Positions 1 through 8,457 are shown, counted from the stretch's first letter. The stretch: 64,000 bases of DNA from Bdellovibrio sp. GT3 (GCF_037996765.1 NZ_JBBNAD010000003.1:1-64000), one strand, 5' to 3'. The notes: generated by a model not told the origin, from the letters alone. Program-made: numbers and translations.

Positions 1-152
1 ACAAGCAATTTACTGAATCGCTCCTGTACTCAGTCAAATTGAAGGAAATTGGCCCAATCAAAGTTGGCGATAGAGTTGTTATTGAGGGACGTGCTTATGA
101 ATTTGAGGGAAGAAGAGGCTTCAGCAATGCAAAGGTAACGAGGCTCGCATGA
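1..152 (+). CDS. C-terminal part of a small protein, possibly OB-fold/ssDNA-binding
   Basis: Only the last 49 or so codons are in the window; they read without a stop from base 3 to a TGA at 150-152. The visible tail has the alternating pattern GDRVVIEGRAYEFEGRRG then NAKVTRLA, which resembles the strand order of an OB-fold (single-stranded DNA-binding type) domain, but the fragment is too short to be sure. The stop overlaps the start of the next gene as ATGA, so the two are translationally coupled. In a mobile element with an ATPase and a Rep protein, an ssDNA-binding protein would fit; that is inference. Confidence 0.5.
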   Translation, partial: KQFTESLLYSVKLKEIGPIKVGDRVVIEGRAYEFEGRRGFSNAKVTRLA

Positions 153-1306
153 TTTATCTAAAAACAGTAATTGAGATGAATTGGGACAAATTTATCGCAT
201 GGGGACGGCAAGATCCGTCCCGTGCCTCCGTGTACGTCGCTATTTTTATAACTTTTCTGATCGCTGTGATTTCGTATTTGCGAAACAATTTAGCGAATAG
301 AAATGTCTATACGCTTGAAACATTGAAAAGAAATGGTTTCGCAAATGATCATACCGAAATTAGAAGATCGTGGAGCAATGGTGCTTATATTTTTAAACCA
401 AACAAAACGAGCATGAGCTTCTCAGATAATCTTGCGTTGCTTTCCGAGCTATTTAATGACGACAAGTTTGTTGGTGTTAGATTTGAAAAAAAATCTATAA
501 TCTTTGAAAAAGCAAACTTCAGTGGAAAAGGAATATTCAAATTCAAAAGAACGAGTTTTTTATTCTCGGACCAGAATGGAAAGCAGTTTGAGCCTGAAGA
601 TCATACTTTGATTTTGATGGTTCGCTCAGGTGGAGGCAAAACATCCTTCCTTAGAGCCTACATTCTGGCATTCTTGGAAAAACATAGAAATGGTGAGGTA
701 GTCATTTCTGATCCTCATGGATCATTTGCATCATTGTCTGAAGTGGCGGGCATTAACATTTTTGATTCTGGTACTATGGAAGGAAAAAAGAGGCTTCTCG
801 AAAAAATCAAAGAAGGAAGAGAATACCAGCGTTCGATTAATCTAGGCCATTACGAAACTCTTGGGGAGGCATGGCGTGCTGACGATGTGAATCTTAAAGG
901 AAAGAAGCCATGGCTCTTCGTTGTTGATGAGATGCTTGAGTCATTTTCAACTGCCTCCTCAAAAGATGAGGCCTATCAGTTAAACCAAGATCTAATTAAG
1001 AATCTCCAACATCTGGTAACCTCCGCACGAAAGTATCAGCAGTATATCTTGGTTGCGACGCAAGCAAATTTAGTGAGTCAGCTTCAGATTCATCAAAATT
1101 TGTTTCATGCAGCGGTTTTTGGCCACATGAACGAAGACACCACTTCATTAAAAGGTCTTCCATTGAATCTACCAGTGTTAAAACGACTGGGTGTCTTCTA
1201 TTATACAAGCAAATTTGTCGGCGCACGTTTTATAAAAGTACGATTTGTTTCAAAAAACGAATTGAATGAAAAGGCCAGGCAGGTGAAAAGTGATAAGACT
1301 AGTTGA
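149..1306 (+). CDS. FtsK/TraD/TcpA-like DNA-translocating ATPase of a mobile element
   Basis: A 385-aa protein with one N-terminal membrane segment (about residues 27-44) and a RecA-type ATPase domain. The P-loop is at about 158-165 (VRSGGGKT; it ends in GKT but lacks the usual first Gly/Ala), Walker B is LFVVDE at 256-261, and an ATQ sensor motif at 303-305 is typical of the FtsK/VirD4/TraD group. An N-terminal anchor plus this ATPase, directly followed by a Rep_trans-like protein, is the arrangement of coupling protein TcpA (Tn916 Orf21) and relaxase (Orf20); a filamentous-phage assembly ATPase (Zot/pI) is the alternative. The ATG overlaps the previous stop (ATGA) and the 3' end overlaps the next gene by 17 nt, so this is one transcription unit. 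Base composition is clearly AT-richer than the rest of the window. Confidence 0.75.
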   Translation: MIYLKTVIEMNWDKFIAWGRQDPSRASVYVAIFITFLIAVISYLRNNLANRNVYTLETLKRNGFANDHTEIRRSWSNGAYIFKPNKTSMSFSDNLALLSELFNDDKFVGVRFEKKSIIFEKANFSGKGIFKFKRTSFLFSDQNGKQFEPEDHTLILMVRSGGGKTSFLRAYILAFLEKHRNGEVVISDPHGSFASLSEVAGINIFDSGTMEGKKRLLEKIKEGREYQRSINLGHYETLGEAWRADDVNLKGKKPWLFVVDEMLESFSTASSKDEAYQLNQDLIKNLQHLVTSARKYQQYILVATQANLVSQLQIHQNLFHAAVFGHMNEDTTSLKGLPLNLPVLKRLGVFYYTSKFVGARFIKVRFVSKNELNEKARQVKSDKTS

Positions 1307-2114
1307 TCTTCCAGCGATCGATACGCTTGAGCTGCGAATTCCTTTTGAAAAACCATTTTTTTCATACGACTGGGAAAGGAAAAATAAGCATGAACTCATC
1401 CTTGAAGAAGTATTTACACTTTTTAAGCTATCTGAAGCCAACTGTTTGGGGCGTTACAGGCAGATTTATGTTCGCGGTGGCGTGAATGTCGAAATAAATC
1501 ACAATTCTATAAAAATTCTTTTAAAGGGGGAGTTCTTCTTGAAGGTTACAGCTTGGGTCGCAATAAGAATGCTTCTTAATAGTGTCGCAAAGCTAAATCT
1601 TCATTTTTATCTGACAAGACTGGATATCTGTCGTCATTATCTTGCTGGAAAATGCTCAGCTCCTTTGGATGATTTAAAAAAAGATTATTGGATTCTGAAG
1701 ACTGGTAACTCTTTTTACCAGCCAGAGCTATATGTTAGAGGAATATCGAAATCTCTTGGGGCTTACTTTAAATCTACTAATTTGGTTATTAGCTGTTACT
1801 CCAAATCCCACCAAGTCTCTGAACTTAAGAGAAAGTTAGATCAGACACGAATGAAAGAAGAAAAGAGAGCTAGGTTTAAGAAGCAGATAGCTCAATTTAA
1901 CGACAAGTTTAAGAGTATAGATGAGGAAATTTACCGAATTGAGTGGAGACTTCTTTCTAAGGCTAAGCTGAGCTTCGCAAATGATTTAATCCAAGCGCAT
2001 CAGAATGAACTACAGTTTTGCGGTGCTATTCTTCGGACGATCCAAACTTCACATCCAATGAGGGATCAATCTAAGACCCTGAGTAAAAAATATCATCGAA
2101 TGTTTAAGGAATAA
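1290..2114 (+). CDS. Rep_trans/MobT-like replication initiator or relaxase
   Basis: A 274-aa protein that I read as a Rep_trans-type (PF02486-like) initiator. Visible landmarks are FYLTRLDICRHY around 106-117 (the R-x-D strand), CYSKS around 169-173 (the Y-x-K motif expected to hold the nicking tyrosine) and YRIEWRL around 215-221 (the R-x-E-x-R strand). Such proteins nick a plasmid, phage or ICE origin and start rolling-circle replication or transfer. It starts with GTG inside the 3' end of the ATPase gene, behind an aggtga Shine-Dalgarno, so the two are coupled. A basic, Lys/Arg-rich helix lies at about 178-205. Family assignment is from motifs only; whether it acts in transfer or in phage replication cannot be told. 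Confidence 0.65.
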   Translation: MIRLVDLPAIDTLELRIPFEKPFFSYDWERKNKHELILEEVFTLFKLSEANCLGRYRQIYVRGGVNVEINHNSIKILLKGEFFLKVTAWVAIRMLLNSVAKLNLHFYLTRLDICRHYLAGKCSAPLDDLKKDYWILKTGNSFYQPELYVRGISKSLGAYFKSTNLVISCYSKSHQVSELKRKLDQTRMKEEKRARFKKQIAQFNDKFKSIDEEIYRIEWRLLSKAKLSFANDLIQAHQNELQFCGAILRTIQTSHPMRDQSKTLSKKYHRMFKE

Positions 2115-2127
2115 TTCAAATGGGAAA

Positions 2128-2160
2128 ACCCCTATTTATCTTTTTCAAGATGAAAGGGGT
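2128..2160 (+). promoter_or_regulatory. Hairpin that sequesters the Shine-Dalgarno of the next gene
   Basis: Bases 2128-2142 pair with 2147-2160: acccct/aggggt on the outside, then a one-base bulge (2134), three pairs, then atctt/aagat closing a tttc tetraloop, 14 pairs in all. The right arm contains aagggg (2154-2159), the ribosome-binding site of the ATG at 2165. It could be a translational switch, or in an ssDNA-replicating element an origin or packaging hairpin. There is no T-run, so it is not an intrinsic terminator. Confidence 0.6.
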
Positions 2161-2164
2161 ATTT

Positions 2165-2407
2165 ATGAAAGAGAAAGCCGATGATTTAAAAACGACTATT
2201 GTTGATCATTTGATCACAAAGTTTTCAGAAACAATTCTTGTTGAAGAACGTAAGACATTTTTAACTCCACTCCCTGAGAGGATTGCAACTTTGCCGTCGA
2301 TCCCTGTCGAAAGATTGAGGGAGGAACAGTATCAAATATTCGTGCTATTTGCCGCATGGATATTATCGCAGTCTTCCATACATCCCGACCCAAACAGTGA
2401 GTCTTGA
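2165..2407 (+). CDS. Small hypothetical protein of the mobile element
   Basis: An 80-aa protein beginning MKEKADDLK. I prefer the ATG at 2165 over an upstream one at 2120 because aagggg stands 5 nt before it. No family is recognised; it is mostly helical in appearance, with a hydrophobic stretch near the C-terminus (FVLFAAWIL). It is the last gene before the tRNA fragment, so it is probably the final gene of the element; its product might be regulatory, but nothing in the sequence proves that. Confidence 0.5.
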   Translation: MKEKADDLKTTIVDHLITKFSETILVEERKTFLTPLPERIATLPSIPVERLREEQYQIFVLFAAWILSQSSIHPDPNSES

Positions 2408-2503
2408 AAGAAGTGAGGTCTATTTTGATGCCCTCAAATGGTGCATTTTAAACCAAACATTATAACGCGAAGCAGCTTTTTTAGAAAAAAATATTGAACT
2501 TTT

Positions 2504-2563
2504 GGTTAGAAAAACGGAATCATAATCCGTAGGTCGGCGGTTCAAGTCCGCCTCTCACTACCA
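2504..2563 (+). pseudogene. 3' fragment of a tRNA(CAT), probable attachment site
   Basis: The segment holds a full anticodon arm (acgga / loop atcataa with CAT anticodon at 2521-2523 / tccgt), a variable loop, a perfect T arm (ggcgg ttcaagt ccgcc, 2536-2552), the 3' half of an acceptor stem (tctcact), discriminator A and an encoded CCA at 2561-2563. The matching acceptor 5' half (agtgaga) is absent where it should lie (about 2488-2494), where the sequence is A-rich, so this is not a working tRNA. A tRNA 3' end abutting mobile genes is the usual att scar; the intact gene should be beyond the left edge. CAT fits tRNA-Met or tRNA-Ile2. Confidence 0.75.
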
Positions 2564-2629
2564 AATTTTGTTCATCGGATGCGTTCTGATGGAAGTTTCT
2601 CCGGAAATGAGCCTCTGAGAGAAATATCA

Positions 2630-2654
2630 AACCTGCAGAAATGCGGGTTTTTTT
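2630..2654 (+). terminator. Intrinsic terminator after the tRNA fragment
   Basis: aacctgc pairs with gcgggtt around a 6-nt loop and is followed by seven T. It is probably the original terminator of the tRNA transcript, kept on the chromosomal side of the insertion. Confidence 0.7.
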
Positions 2655-2662
2655 ATGCCCAT

Positions 2663-2694
2663 AAAAAAAGCCACTCTTTCGAATGGCTTTTTTT
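2663..2694. terminator. Bidirectional terminator
   Basis: aaaaaaagcca pairs with tggcttttttt, giving A/T tracts on both sides of the stem. It lies just past the stop of the minus-strand gene at 2725 and would also stop plus-strand reading from the element. Confidence 0.75.
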
Positions 2695-2724
2695 GCGAAA
2701 TCGCTATTTGTCGCGTCAGTGGAA

Positions 2725-3189
2725 TTACTCAGCGCAAACTGTTTCTTCTAAATTAAGATTTTTAAGAACGATAACAGCATCTGATTCACCGCAAGTGTTG
2801 TCGGAAGCAATAGCACCACGTAGAGATTTTGAATTCGCATAAAGACCATTAACCGCGGCAGACAACTCGACCATTCCACCGTCGCATTCAACGATAAAAT
2901 TTCCCTCGCCAAAGTCAGGAAAGTGAATTGCGATAGTGTTGTATTCCATAGTTGCGGATTTAGCTTTCAAGTTAAATCTTGGTGGAATGAACTCCCCATT
3001 TTCATCCAATGATGGAGCTTCTATAGAAGCTTCAATTTTCCATGCATTCTCTGATTTGTTAGTTGTAAGAGATTTAATTGTTGCTTCGCCGCTTTTAGCT
3101 CTGAAACACATTTTGTCTTGAGCGAAAGATGTTTGCGCGGACAAAGAAATTGCTACTACTGCGAATCCCAATAACATTGACGTTTTCAT
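2725..3189 (-). CDS. Hypothetical secreted protein
   Basis: A 154-aa protein with a clear Sec signal peptide (MKTSMLLGFAVVAISLSAQTS, predicted cut after SFA-Q near residue 23) and a strong SD (aaggag) before the ATG. The mature part is beta-rich with four cysteines (MCF, VEC, DNTC, TVC) that could form two disulfides. No family is recognised. It is probably periplasmic. It has its own terminator and is divergent from the TetR gene. Confidence 0.7.
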   Translation of the reverse strand: MKTSMLLGFAVVAISLSAQTSFAQDKMCFRAKSGEATIKSLTTNKSENAWKIEASIEAPSLDENGEFIPPRFNLKAKSATMEYNTIAIHFPDFGEGNFIVECDGGMVELSAAVNGLYANSKSLRGAIASDNTCGESDAVIVLKNLNLEETVCAE

Positions 3190-3329
3190 ACTTTTCTCCT
3201 TGCGGGCAAGGCCGCTTTGTTTTTAAGTTGTGGCAAATATATCCGCCCACAGTGCGATGCGCCAAAAATTCTTCAGACCATGTCGAAATAACGTTGTAAG
3301 TATCGGTTTTTAGACAATAATTTATATAT

Positions 3330-3989
3330 ATGAGAATCCCTAAAGATGACCTGACTTACACCGTTTTTAGTGAAATTTATCTGCGCATGGATGACCCGAA
3401 AGGCAAGCGCAAAGCCTTTTTGATTTTGGAAAGCGCCTTGAAGCTTTACGCAAAAAAAGGTTGGGATCAGGTAACAATGCAGATGATCGCGCGTGATACC
3501 GATCTTTCAAGAACTGCTTTACTTCACTATTTCAAAGATCCAGCAGAGCTGCGCATTTTTGCGATCAAATATGTGCGCCTTCTTTTTCAACGTTTCGCTA
3601 TCGACGCGATGTCGAGTGCCAAAACACCTGATAAAATGCTCGAAGCCTATGTTCGTTCGTGTTTTAAGTGGGTGGATTCTTCGCGTTTGCATGCGCAAGT
3701 TTGGCTTTCGTTTGTCACCACCTGTGTGAATACCAAACAGAATCGCGCCCTCAATACAGTCGCCGTAGAGGCGGGGAATGATCGTATCGCGGCATTGCTA
3801 TCGTCGGGAAAAGCTGCGGGCTTTTTTACGTGCGAAAACCCACAATTGGCTGCAACGACTATCCAGGCCCTCATAGCCGGGGGGATGCTTTGCTATGGAA
3901 CTGAGGACTCTAATGATGAAGGCAAGGGGTTGATCGAAGGCCTCGTCTCCCAGGCCTTTTTTGCAGCTGGAGCGAAGCCTCGCTCTTAA
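3330..3989 (+). CDS. TetR-family transcriptional regulator
   Basis: A 219-aa protein with the TetR N-terminal helix-turn-helix at about residues 30-70 (VTMQMIARDTDLSRTALLHY, the tyrosine before the recognition helix end being typical), followed by an all-helical ligand-binding domain. No Shine-Dalgarno precedes the ATG; instead an AATAAT-like -10 at 3316-3321 sits so close that transcription may begin at the start codon (leaderless). Its target is unknown; the divergent secreted protein and the downstream genes are candidates. Confidence 0.85.
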   Translation: MRIPKDDLTYTVFSEIYLRMDDPKGKRKAFLILESALKLYAKKGWDQVTMQMIARDTDLSRTALLHYFKDPAELRIFAIKYVRLLFQRFAIDAMSSAKTPDKMLEAYVRSCFKWVDSSRLHAQVWLSFVTTCVNTKQNRALNTVAVEAGNDRIAALLSSGKAAGFFTCENPQLAATTIQALIAGGMLCYGTEDSNDEGKGLIEGLVSQAFFAAGAKPRS

Positions 3990-4059
3990 GCCGTCCCAGC
4001 ACATGCTTTGCAATCTCAAAAGGGCAGAGTCTGCGATAGACTCAAGTGAGGTTAGAGCC

Positions 4060-5583
4060 ATGGCCAGAGCATCATACTGTCGATATATTAGACACGTGGT
4101 AAGCGTCCTTACGCTGGTTCTTGCCTGTGCGGCGGACGCCAGTCCTGTTACCTGTGAGAGTGTCTTTGCCTCCTCGATTACTCGACCTGCCAATACCAAG
4201 TATCAGCTTCTGTGGAGGAATGCCAGAACGCGTGATTTGCAGCCCCAGGAGATACCGGATGTCCCTGCTTTGACGAGTGAATTGCAACAGCTTCAGCGGT
4301 CCATTTTTTCCAAGAAATCAAATTCCAAAGCGAGACTTTTTTTTACAGATCAAACATCCGCGCAGGCCAACATCGAAAGAATTCCCATTTCGAATTACGT
4401 AGGCCGCTCCAATGGTTCGGATATTTTTAGCACGACTTACTACGAAAAAACCACGTATCGACGTGGACCTCTTTTTATCGAAAAACACGAAATCAAGGTA
4501 CATGAGGGTCTTCCGCGGGAAGTTTTGAAAGAGCTCGAAAAATTGTCTGAAGAATACGGCTGGGACAAAGGCGATCTTGGTAGACGCATCTTCAATGATA
4601 TTTCAAAGACCGGTTCTGTTGGTGAAATGAATTCTAATGAATTGTGGATCGCAATGGATCGGGCCAATATCGCCGGAAAGCAACGTCTTGATGATAGCCT
4701 GGGAGACGTTCTTAAGTTTTCTCTAGGTCAATACGAGCGCAGAAATTGGACTCCTGATTTCATCGAGCAGCTAGTCGCTAAAGCGTTTTCTGCTCTTACA
4801 AAAACTGACTATGTTGTCGTTAGGGAAGCCAACGAAAATAATACTCCCGGGAAAATTGTTGGGAGTATCGGTTATACTCGCTCAACATATGCTCAGTATC
4901 GGTATTTCAATAAAGAAACCAATCGCTGGGAAGAACGTCTGAGTGATCTGGATATCCGCTTCCTGCCGTCGAAATCGTCACCTTTCAGCACCAAGGATTT
5001 AGCTTATACAACCAATTTAGAAGTTCTTCCCATGGAGGAATTCTTTGGTCCCCATTACGAGCTTCCGCGCCCTGGTTTGGTAGACTACGTTCATGACGGA
5101 AGATCCGCGATTCCTCCAATGGTGGACGATGCTCTAAGAAATTACATGCATGCTGATACAACGAAGCCTTTTGCTATTTATACCGGACAGATTTTTGAGC
5201 CAGTGAAATTCGCGATTTCCAAAGGTTCTGGACAACGCCGTGTCGGCTATTCAGCGATATTGTTGGAGCTCTTTAGCAGTGTTTTCAGCTCGGATCGCCC
5301 TGCGCAGTTTAATGCTCAGGCACAACGCCTTTACACCTATAATACAGCGGAAGGCGTTGTTATGTACAAGGGTATGGGCTTTAAAGATATGGGCCCCGAG
5401 TGGTCGCACGTCGATGCGGAGGGTGTTCAATGGTTTGGTTTGGAGTTGACCCCGCAAAAACTGATCGAAACAATCACCAACCCAGCCTTCATGAAAGGAC
5501 GGGTAGCCGAAGATTTCGCCAAAGAGTTTGAAGCATCCATCGCCCGAACCTTGGAATCACAAAATCTTACTAGCCCCCGGTGA
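4060..5583 (+). CDS. Large secreted hypothetical protein
   Basis: I start at the ATG at 4060 because gtgagg lies upstream and the resulting N-terminus is a good signal peptide (arginine-rich n-region, VVSVLTLVLACAADA core), giving 507 aa. Starting further upstream would run into the TetR gene. The middle (about 250-330 from this start) has a DYVVVREA ... GKIVGSIGYTRS pattern like the central strands of a GNAT fold, but no clear acetyl-CoA loop is visible. The function is unknown. It is probably periplasmic or secreted. Confidence 0.65.
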   Translation: MARASYCRYIRHVVSVLTLVLACAADASPVTCESVFASSITRPANTKYQLLWRNARTRDLQPQEIPDVPALTSELQQLQRSIFSKKSNSKARLFFTDQTSAQANIERIPISNYVGRSNGSDIFSTTYYEKTTYRRGPLFIEKHEIKVHEGLPREVLKELEKLSEEYGWDKGDLGRRIFNDISKTGSVGEMNSNELWIAMDRANIAGKQRLDDSLGDVLKFSLGQYERRNWTPDFIEQLVAKAFSALTKTDYVVVREANENNTPGKIVGSIGYTRSTYAQYRYFNKETNRWEERLSDLDIRFLPSKSSPFSTKDLAYTTNLEVLPMEEFFGPHYELPRPGLVDYVHDGRSAIPPMVDDALRNYMHADTTKPFAIYTGQIFEPVKFAISKGSGQRRVGYSAILLELFSSVFSSDRPAQFNAQAQRLYTYNTAEGVVMYKGMGFKDMGPEWSHVDAEGVQWFGLELTPQKLIETITNPAFMKGRVAEDFAKEFEASIARTLESQNLTSPR

Positions 5584-5650
5584 GCCCCAATGACTTCATC
5601 GTGGCTGTTCAGGTCGATTTTTAGCAATTAAATTTCCAACGAGGATTCAT

Positions 5651-6835
5651 GTGAGCGAAAAGACTTTTAATAAAACATCCCTGATCCTTGTGCTTGGTGC
5701 CCTTACGGCGTTGGGACCATTCTCGATTGACATGTACTTACCAGCTTTTCCTAAGATGGCAGAAGGCTTGGGCACGACAGTTTCACAAGTGGCCATGTCA
5801 CTTTCCAGTTATTTTGTCGGCTTAGCTGCTGGACAATTATTTTACGGACCGTTCTTAGATCGTTTCGGCAGAAAAATTCCACTCTATATGGGACTTCTTA
5901 TTTACATTTTAGCATCCATCGGATGTGCTTTTTCAAAGTCCGTCGAAGCATTAATATTTTTTCGTTTTATCCAAGCGATTGGTGGCTGTGCCGCCGGCGT
6001 AACTGCAATGGCAATGGTCCGGGACTATTTTTCTTCTCAAGAAAGCGCCAGGGTCTTATCGCTTCTGATTTTAATTTTAGGTTTATCACCACTCTTAGCG
6101 CCGACAGTGGGTGGTCTTTTAGCCACTTACCTGGGTTGGCAGTCTTTGTTTTGGGTGCTTGCGGCCCTGGGTGGTTTTGTATTGTGTTTATCAGTGTTCT
6201 TTCTTCCATCAGTTTATGTCCCAAACAAACAGCAATCCTTGCACCCGCTGATGATCGTAAAAAATTATTGGGCAATTCTTAAAAATCCACGTTTTTATAC
6301 TTACGCTTTGGCCGGAGCCATCGGGTTTTCTGGAATGTTTGCATATCTAGCGGCTTCACCGACGATCTTTATGGAAATATTCAAAGTCAGCGAACAGACT
6401 TACGGATTTATTTTTGCGTTGCTGGCGTCAGGGCTAATCGGTGCTTCGCAAGTCAACGTGATTCTTTTAAAGCGTTTTACTAACAGCAAGATCTTACTTG
6501 GTGGACTTATCGGAATGGTCAGCATGGGAGCCGCATTTTTTTTAGGAACCTTCTATGGTGCCTTCGGCTTAATAGGGACGTTGGTGGTTTTATTCCTATA
6601 TCTATCCTGCGTGGGGTTCTCCAATCCAAACGCTGCCTCGTTAGCCCTAGCCCCGTTTGCTAAGAATGCCGGAAGTGCTGCAGCAATGATTGGCTTTTTA
6701 CAAATGGCTTCAGGTGCGATTGCATCTGTATTGATCGGTGTACTCAAGGCGCAACAAATTTTACCAATTGCGGCCGTGTTCTTAGCAACTTCGTCAGTTG
6801 CGTTGTGTGTGCTTTTGTTGGGTCGCCGATCATAG
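5651..6835 (+). CDS. Bcr/CflA-type MFS multidrug efflux transporter
   Basis: A 394-aa, 12-TM major facilitator. The first TM carries DMYLPAFP (about 27-34), the signature of the DHA1 Bcr/CflA subfamily, and the TM2-3 loop has the MFS motif A variant LDRFGRKIPLYMG. Such proteins export drugs such as bicyclomycin, sulfonamides or chloramphenicol by proton antiport; the substrate here is unknown. The start is GTG at 5651 (the overlapping ATG is followed at once by TGA), with cgagg upstream. Confidence 0.88.
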   Translation: MSEKTFNKTSLILVLGALTALGPFSIDMYLPAFPKMAEGLGTTVSQVAMSLSSYFVGLAAGQLFYGPFLDRFGRKIPLYMGLLIYILASIGCAFSKSVEALIFFRFIQAIGGCAAGVTAMAMVRDYFSSQESARVLSLLILILGLSPLLAPTVGGLLATYLGWQSLFWVLAALGGFVLCLSVFFLPSVYVPNKQQSLHPLMIVKNYWAILKNPRFYTYALAGAIGFSGMFAYLAASPTIFMEIFKVSEQTYGFIFALLASGLIGASQVNVILLKRFTNSKILLGGLIGMVSMGAAFFLGTFYGAFGLIGTLVVLFLYLSCVGFSNPNAASLALAPFAKNAGSAAAMIGFLQMASGAIASVLIGVLKAQQILPIAAVFLATSSVALCVLLLGRRS

Positions 6836-7008
6836 CAACCATCGGGTGCAGAAATTCAACGCCGCAGGGGTTCCACATAAAGAGTAATAAAGAATCTGAT
6901 CTTCAAATAGCATTTGAAGTCATTTCAAATTTCATCAATTTAATTAATAAAAAGCCCGTCAGATGCCTTAAAAAGTCCTGTCTATACAAAATTATAAAAG
7001 GAGTTCAT

Positions 7009-8145
7009 GTGCGTCTTATTTTGTTGGCATTCATGCTGGGATTTTCGATTCAATCAAATGCAGGGTCCATGGCCCTTAAGATCCAATCGGTCGAAGGGTG
7101 CCGTCTGGATTTAAAAGGAATTTGGATGTCCACTGATTATGAGTGGTCTTGGGGCGGCGATTGTCCCAACGGTTTGGCGCAAGGAATGAATTGGTTAAGC
7201 AGGGTTTCACCCTCAGGAGCGAAAACCAAAGCCTTCGTCGTCCAGATGGTTAACGGCAAAATCGTGGATAAAAGTCTCTATGCACAGTCAACCCATGGAT
7301 GGCTGATGATGGTGGGCACGCTCGAGCCGGTAGAATGCTTGCAAGGTGATTCACGTTCAGTTGAATGTGACAAAATCAGAAAATTCATTATCGCAAATCC
7401 TCCGTTTTCAATGGTTCGTACTCAAGAGGGCTGTCAGCTCTTGAATCCAGAAGTCGTTCCGACGCGGGCTCATCGTTGGAGTGGGCAATGTGTGGATGGT
7501 TTGGCACAGGGTTATGGTTATCTAAAAATGACCTACAAGTCAGATCAAAATGCTTCACTGGGCGAGCAATCGATTCTAATGCGATTTCATCAGGGTAAGC
7601 CTCTGAACGGAAGCTTTGCACTCGTGGATATTAAATATCCGGATGGTAAGAGGCAGTCTTTCAATAAATACTTTGATTGGCCCATGTATCGGATTAATGA
7701 CGAAAAAGTCAGTCCTTGTTCGAGTTTCAAGGCATGCCAGGAAGTGATGGCTGCTAAGAGTGCGGGTGGAAAAGATCCAAAGAATTTGATTCCAGCTTCA
7801 GAAATGAGACCACCAGGTATTTCAAATAAGGCACCCGGAAAAAATCAGGGCGAGTCTGCTGGCGGCATGTATGGGAAGGGTAAATACAAAGCACCAGTGG
7901 TTGCTTGTGAAAATAGCGCCCTCGATCCTGTCCATGATGCGTTTGTGAAGCGCGAAGGACTGAATAAACCGGCTGCGGGAATATGCGATGGGGCAAGAAA
8001 AGCCGCAAAGCTCTATGAGTTCTATTTGAACCTTATGGAGGGCAGCTGCTTGAAAAGATATCCACAAGAAGTTGAACGAGCTCGTGAGGATCTGAAGTCG
8101 GCGCAAAGAATGGTTACGGAATCTTGTCCAAGTTCTGATTACTAA
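7009..8145 (+). CDS. Secreted hypothetical protein with MORN-like repeats
   Basis: The start is GTG at 7009: aaaggag lies 5 nt upstream and the N-terminus then becomes a clean signal peptide (VRLILLAFMLGFSIQSNA). Reading further upstream adds a long stretch without such features. The 378-aa product has two copies of a C-x-GLAQG pattern (NGLAQGMNWL and DGLAQGYGYLK) set in similar beta segments of about 130 aa, reminiscent of MORN repeats, and several paired cysteines. The C-terminal third is Gly/Lys/Pro-rich then helical. No enzyme motif was seen. Confidence 0.6.
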   Translation: MRLILLAFMLGFSIQSNAGSMALKIQSVEGCRLDLKGIWMSTDYEWSWGGDCPNGLAQGMNWLSRVSPSGAKTKAFVVQMVNGKIVDKSLYAQSTHGWLMMVGTLEPVECLQGDSRSVECDKIRKFIIANPPFSMVRTQEGCQLLNPEVVPTRAHRWSGQCVDGLAQGYGYLKMTYKSDQNASLGEQSILMRFHQGKPLNGSFALVDIKYPDGKRQSFNKYFDWPMYRINDEKVSPCSSFKACQEVMAAKSAGGKDPKNLIPASEMRPPGISNKAPGKNQGESAGGMYGKGKYKAPVVACENSALDPVHDAFVKREGLNKPAAGICDGARKAAKLYEFYLNLMEGSCLKRYPQEVERAREDLKSAQRMVTESCPSSDY

Positions 8146-8170
8146 GCTGGTTCTGTTTCCAACAAAGGAA

Positions 8171-8198
8171 GGGGCTCGTGAATTGAGCCCCAGTTTTC
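8171..8198. terminator. Terminator between convergent genes
   Basis: ggggctc pairs with gagcccc around a 7-nt loop, followed by agttttc. It separates the plus-strand gene ending at 8145 from the minus-strand gene ending at 8203. Confidence 0.6.
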
Positions 8199-8202
8199 AA
8201 AG

Positions 8203-8457
8203 CTATTGGTATTTAAATTTAAGAGTGAGAAGTAAAAAGTTAATCGCGATATTTAATGAGTTCGTGATCGTAATTGCCAGATCATCTTTAGCAATTCCAT
8301 AAATAATCCAAAGAGCAGTTCCAATACTGAGGATGATGTACGTCTTGTATGAGACGTCCTTTCCAGATTTAGTTTTGTAAATCTTTATAACCTGAGGCAA
8401 GCCGCAGAGGCTTGTGCAAACTCCGGCTACTAATCCCAGCGCTGTAATGCTTTCCAT
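8203..8457 (-). CDS. SemiSWEET sugar transporter
   Basis: An 84-aa, three-TM protein that matches the SemiSWEET (MtN3/saliva, PQ-loop) family in length and pattern: TM1 ends with CGLPQVIKIYKTKS, containing the PQ motif, TM2 follows SYKTYIILSIGTALWIIYG, and TM3 starts with ITNSLNIAINFLLL. These proteins dimerise to make one sugar pore in the inner membrane and work by facilitated diffusion. The conserved Trp and Asn of TM2-3 are present. It is a single-gene unit. Confidence 0.88.
   Translation of the reverse strand: MESITALGLVAGVCTSLCGLPQVIKIYKTKSGKDVSYKTYIILSIGTALWIIYGIAKDDLAITITNSLNIAINFLLLTLKFKYQ

Noticed and set aside
2488-2563. A complete tRNA gene
   Set aside because: The acceptor 5' half that would pair with tctcact is missing at the required place; only the 3' part is tRNA-like.
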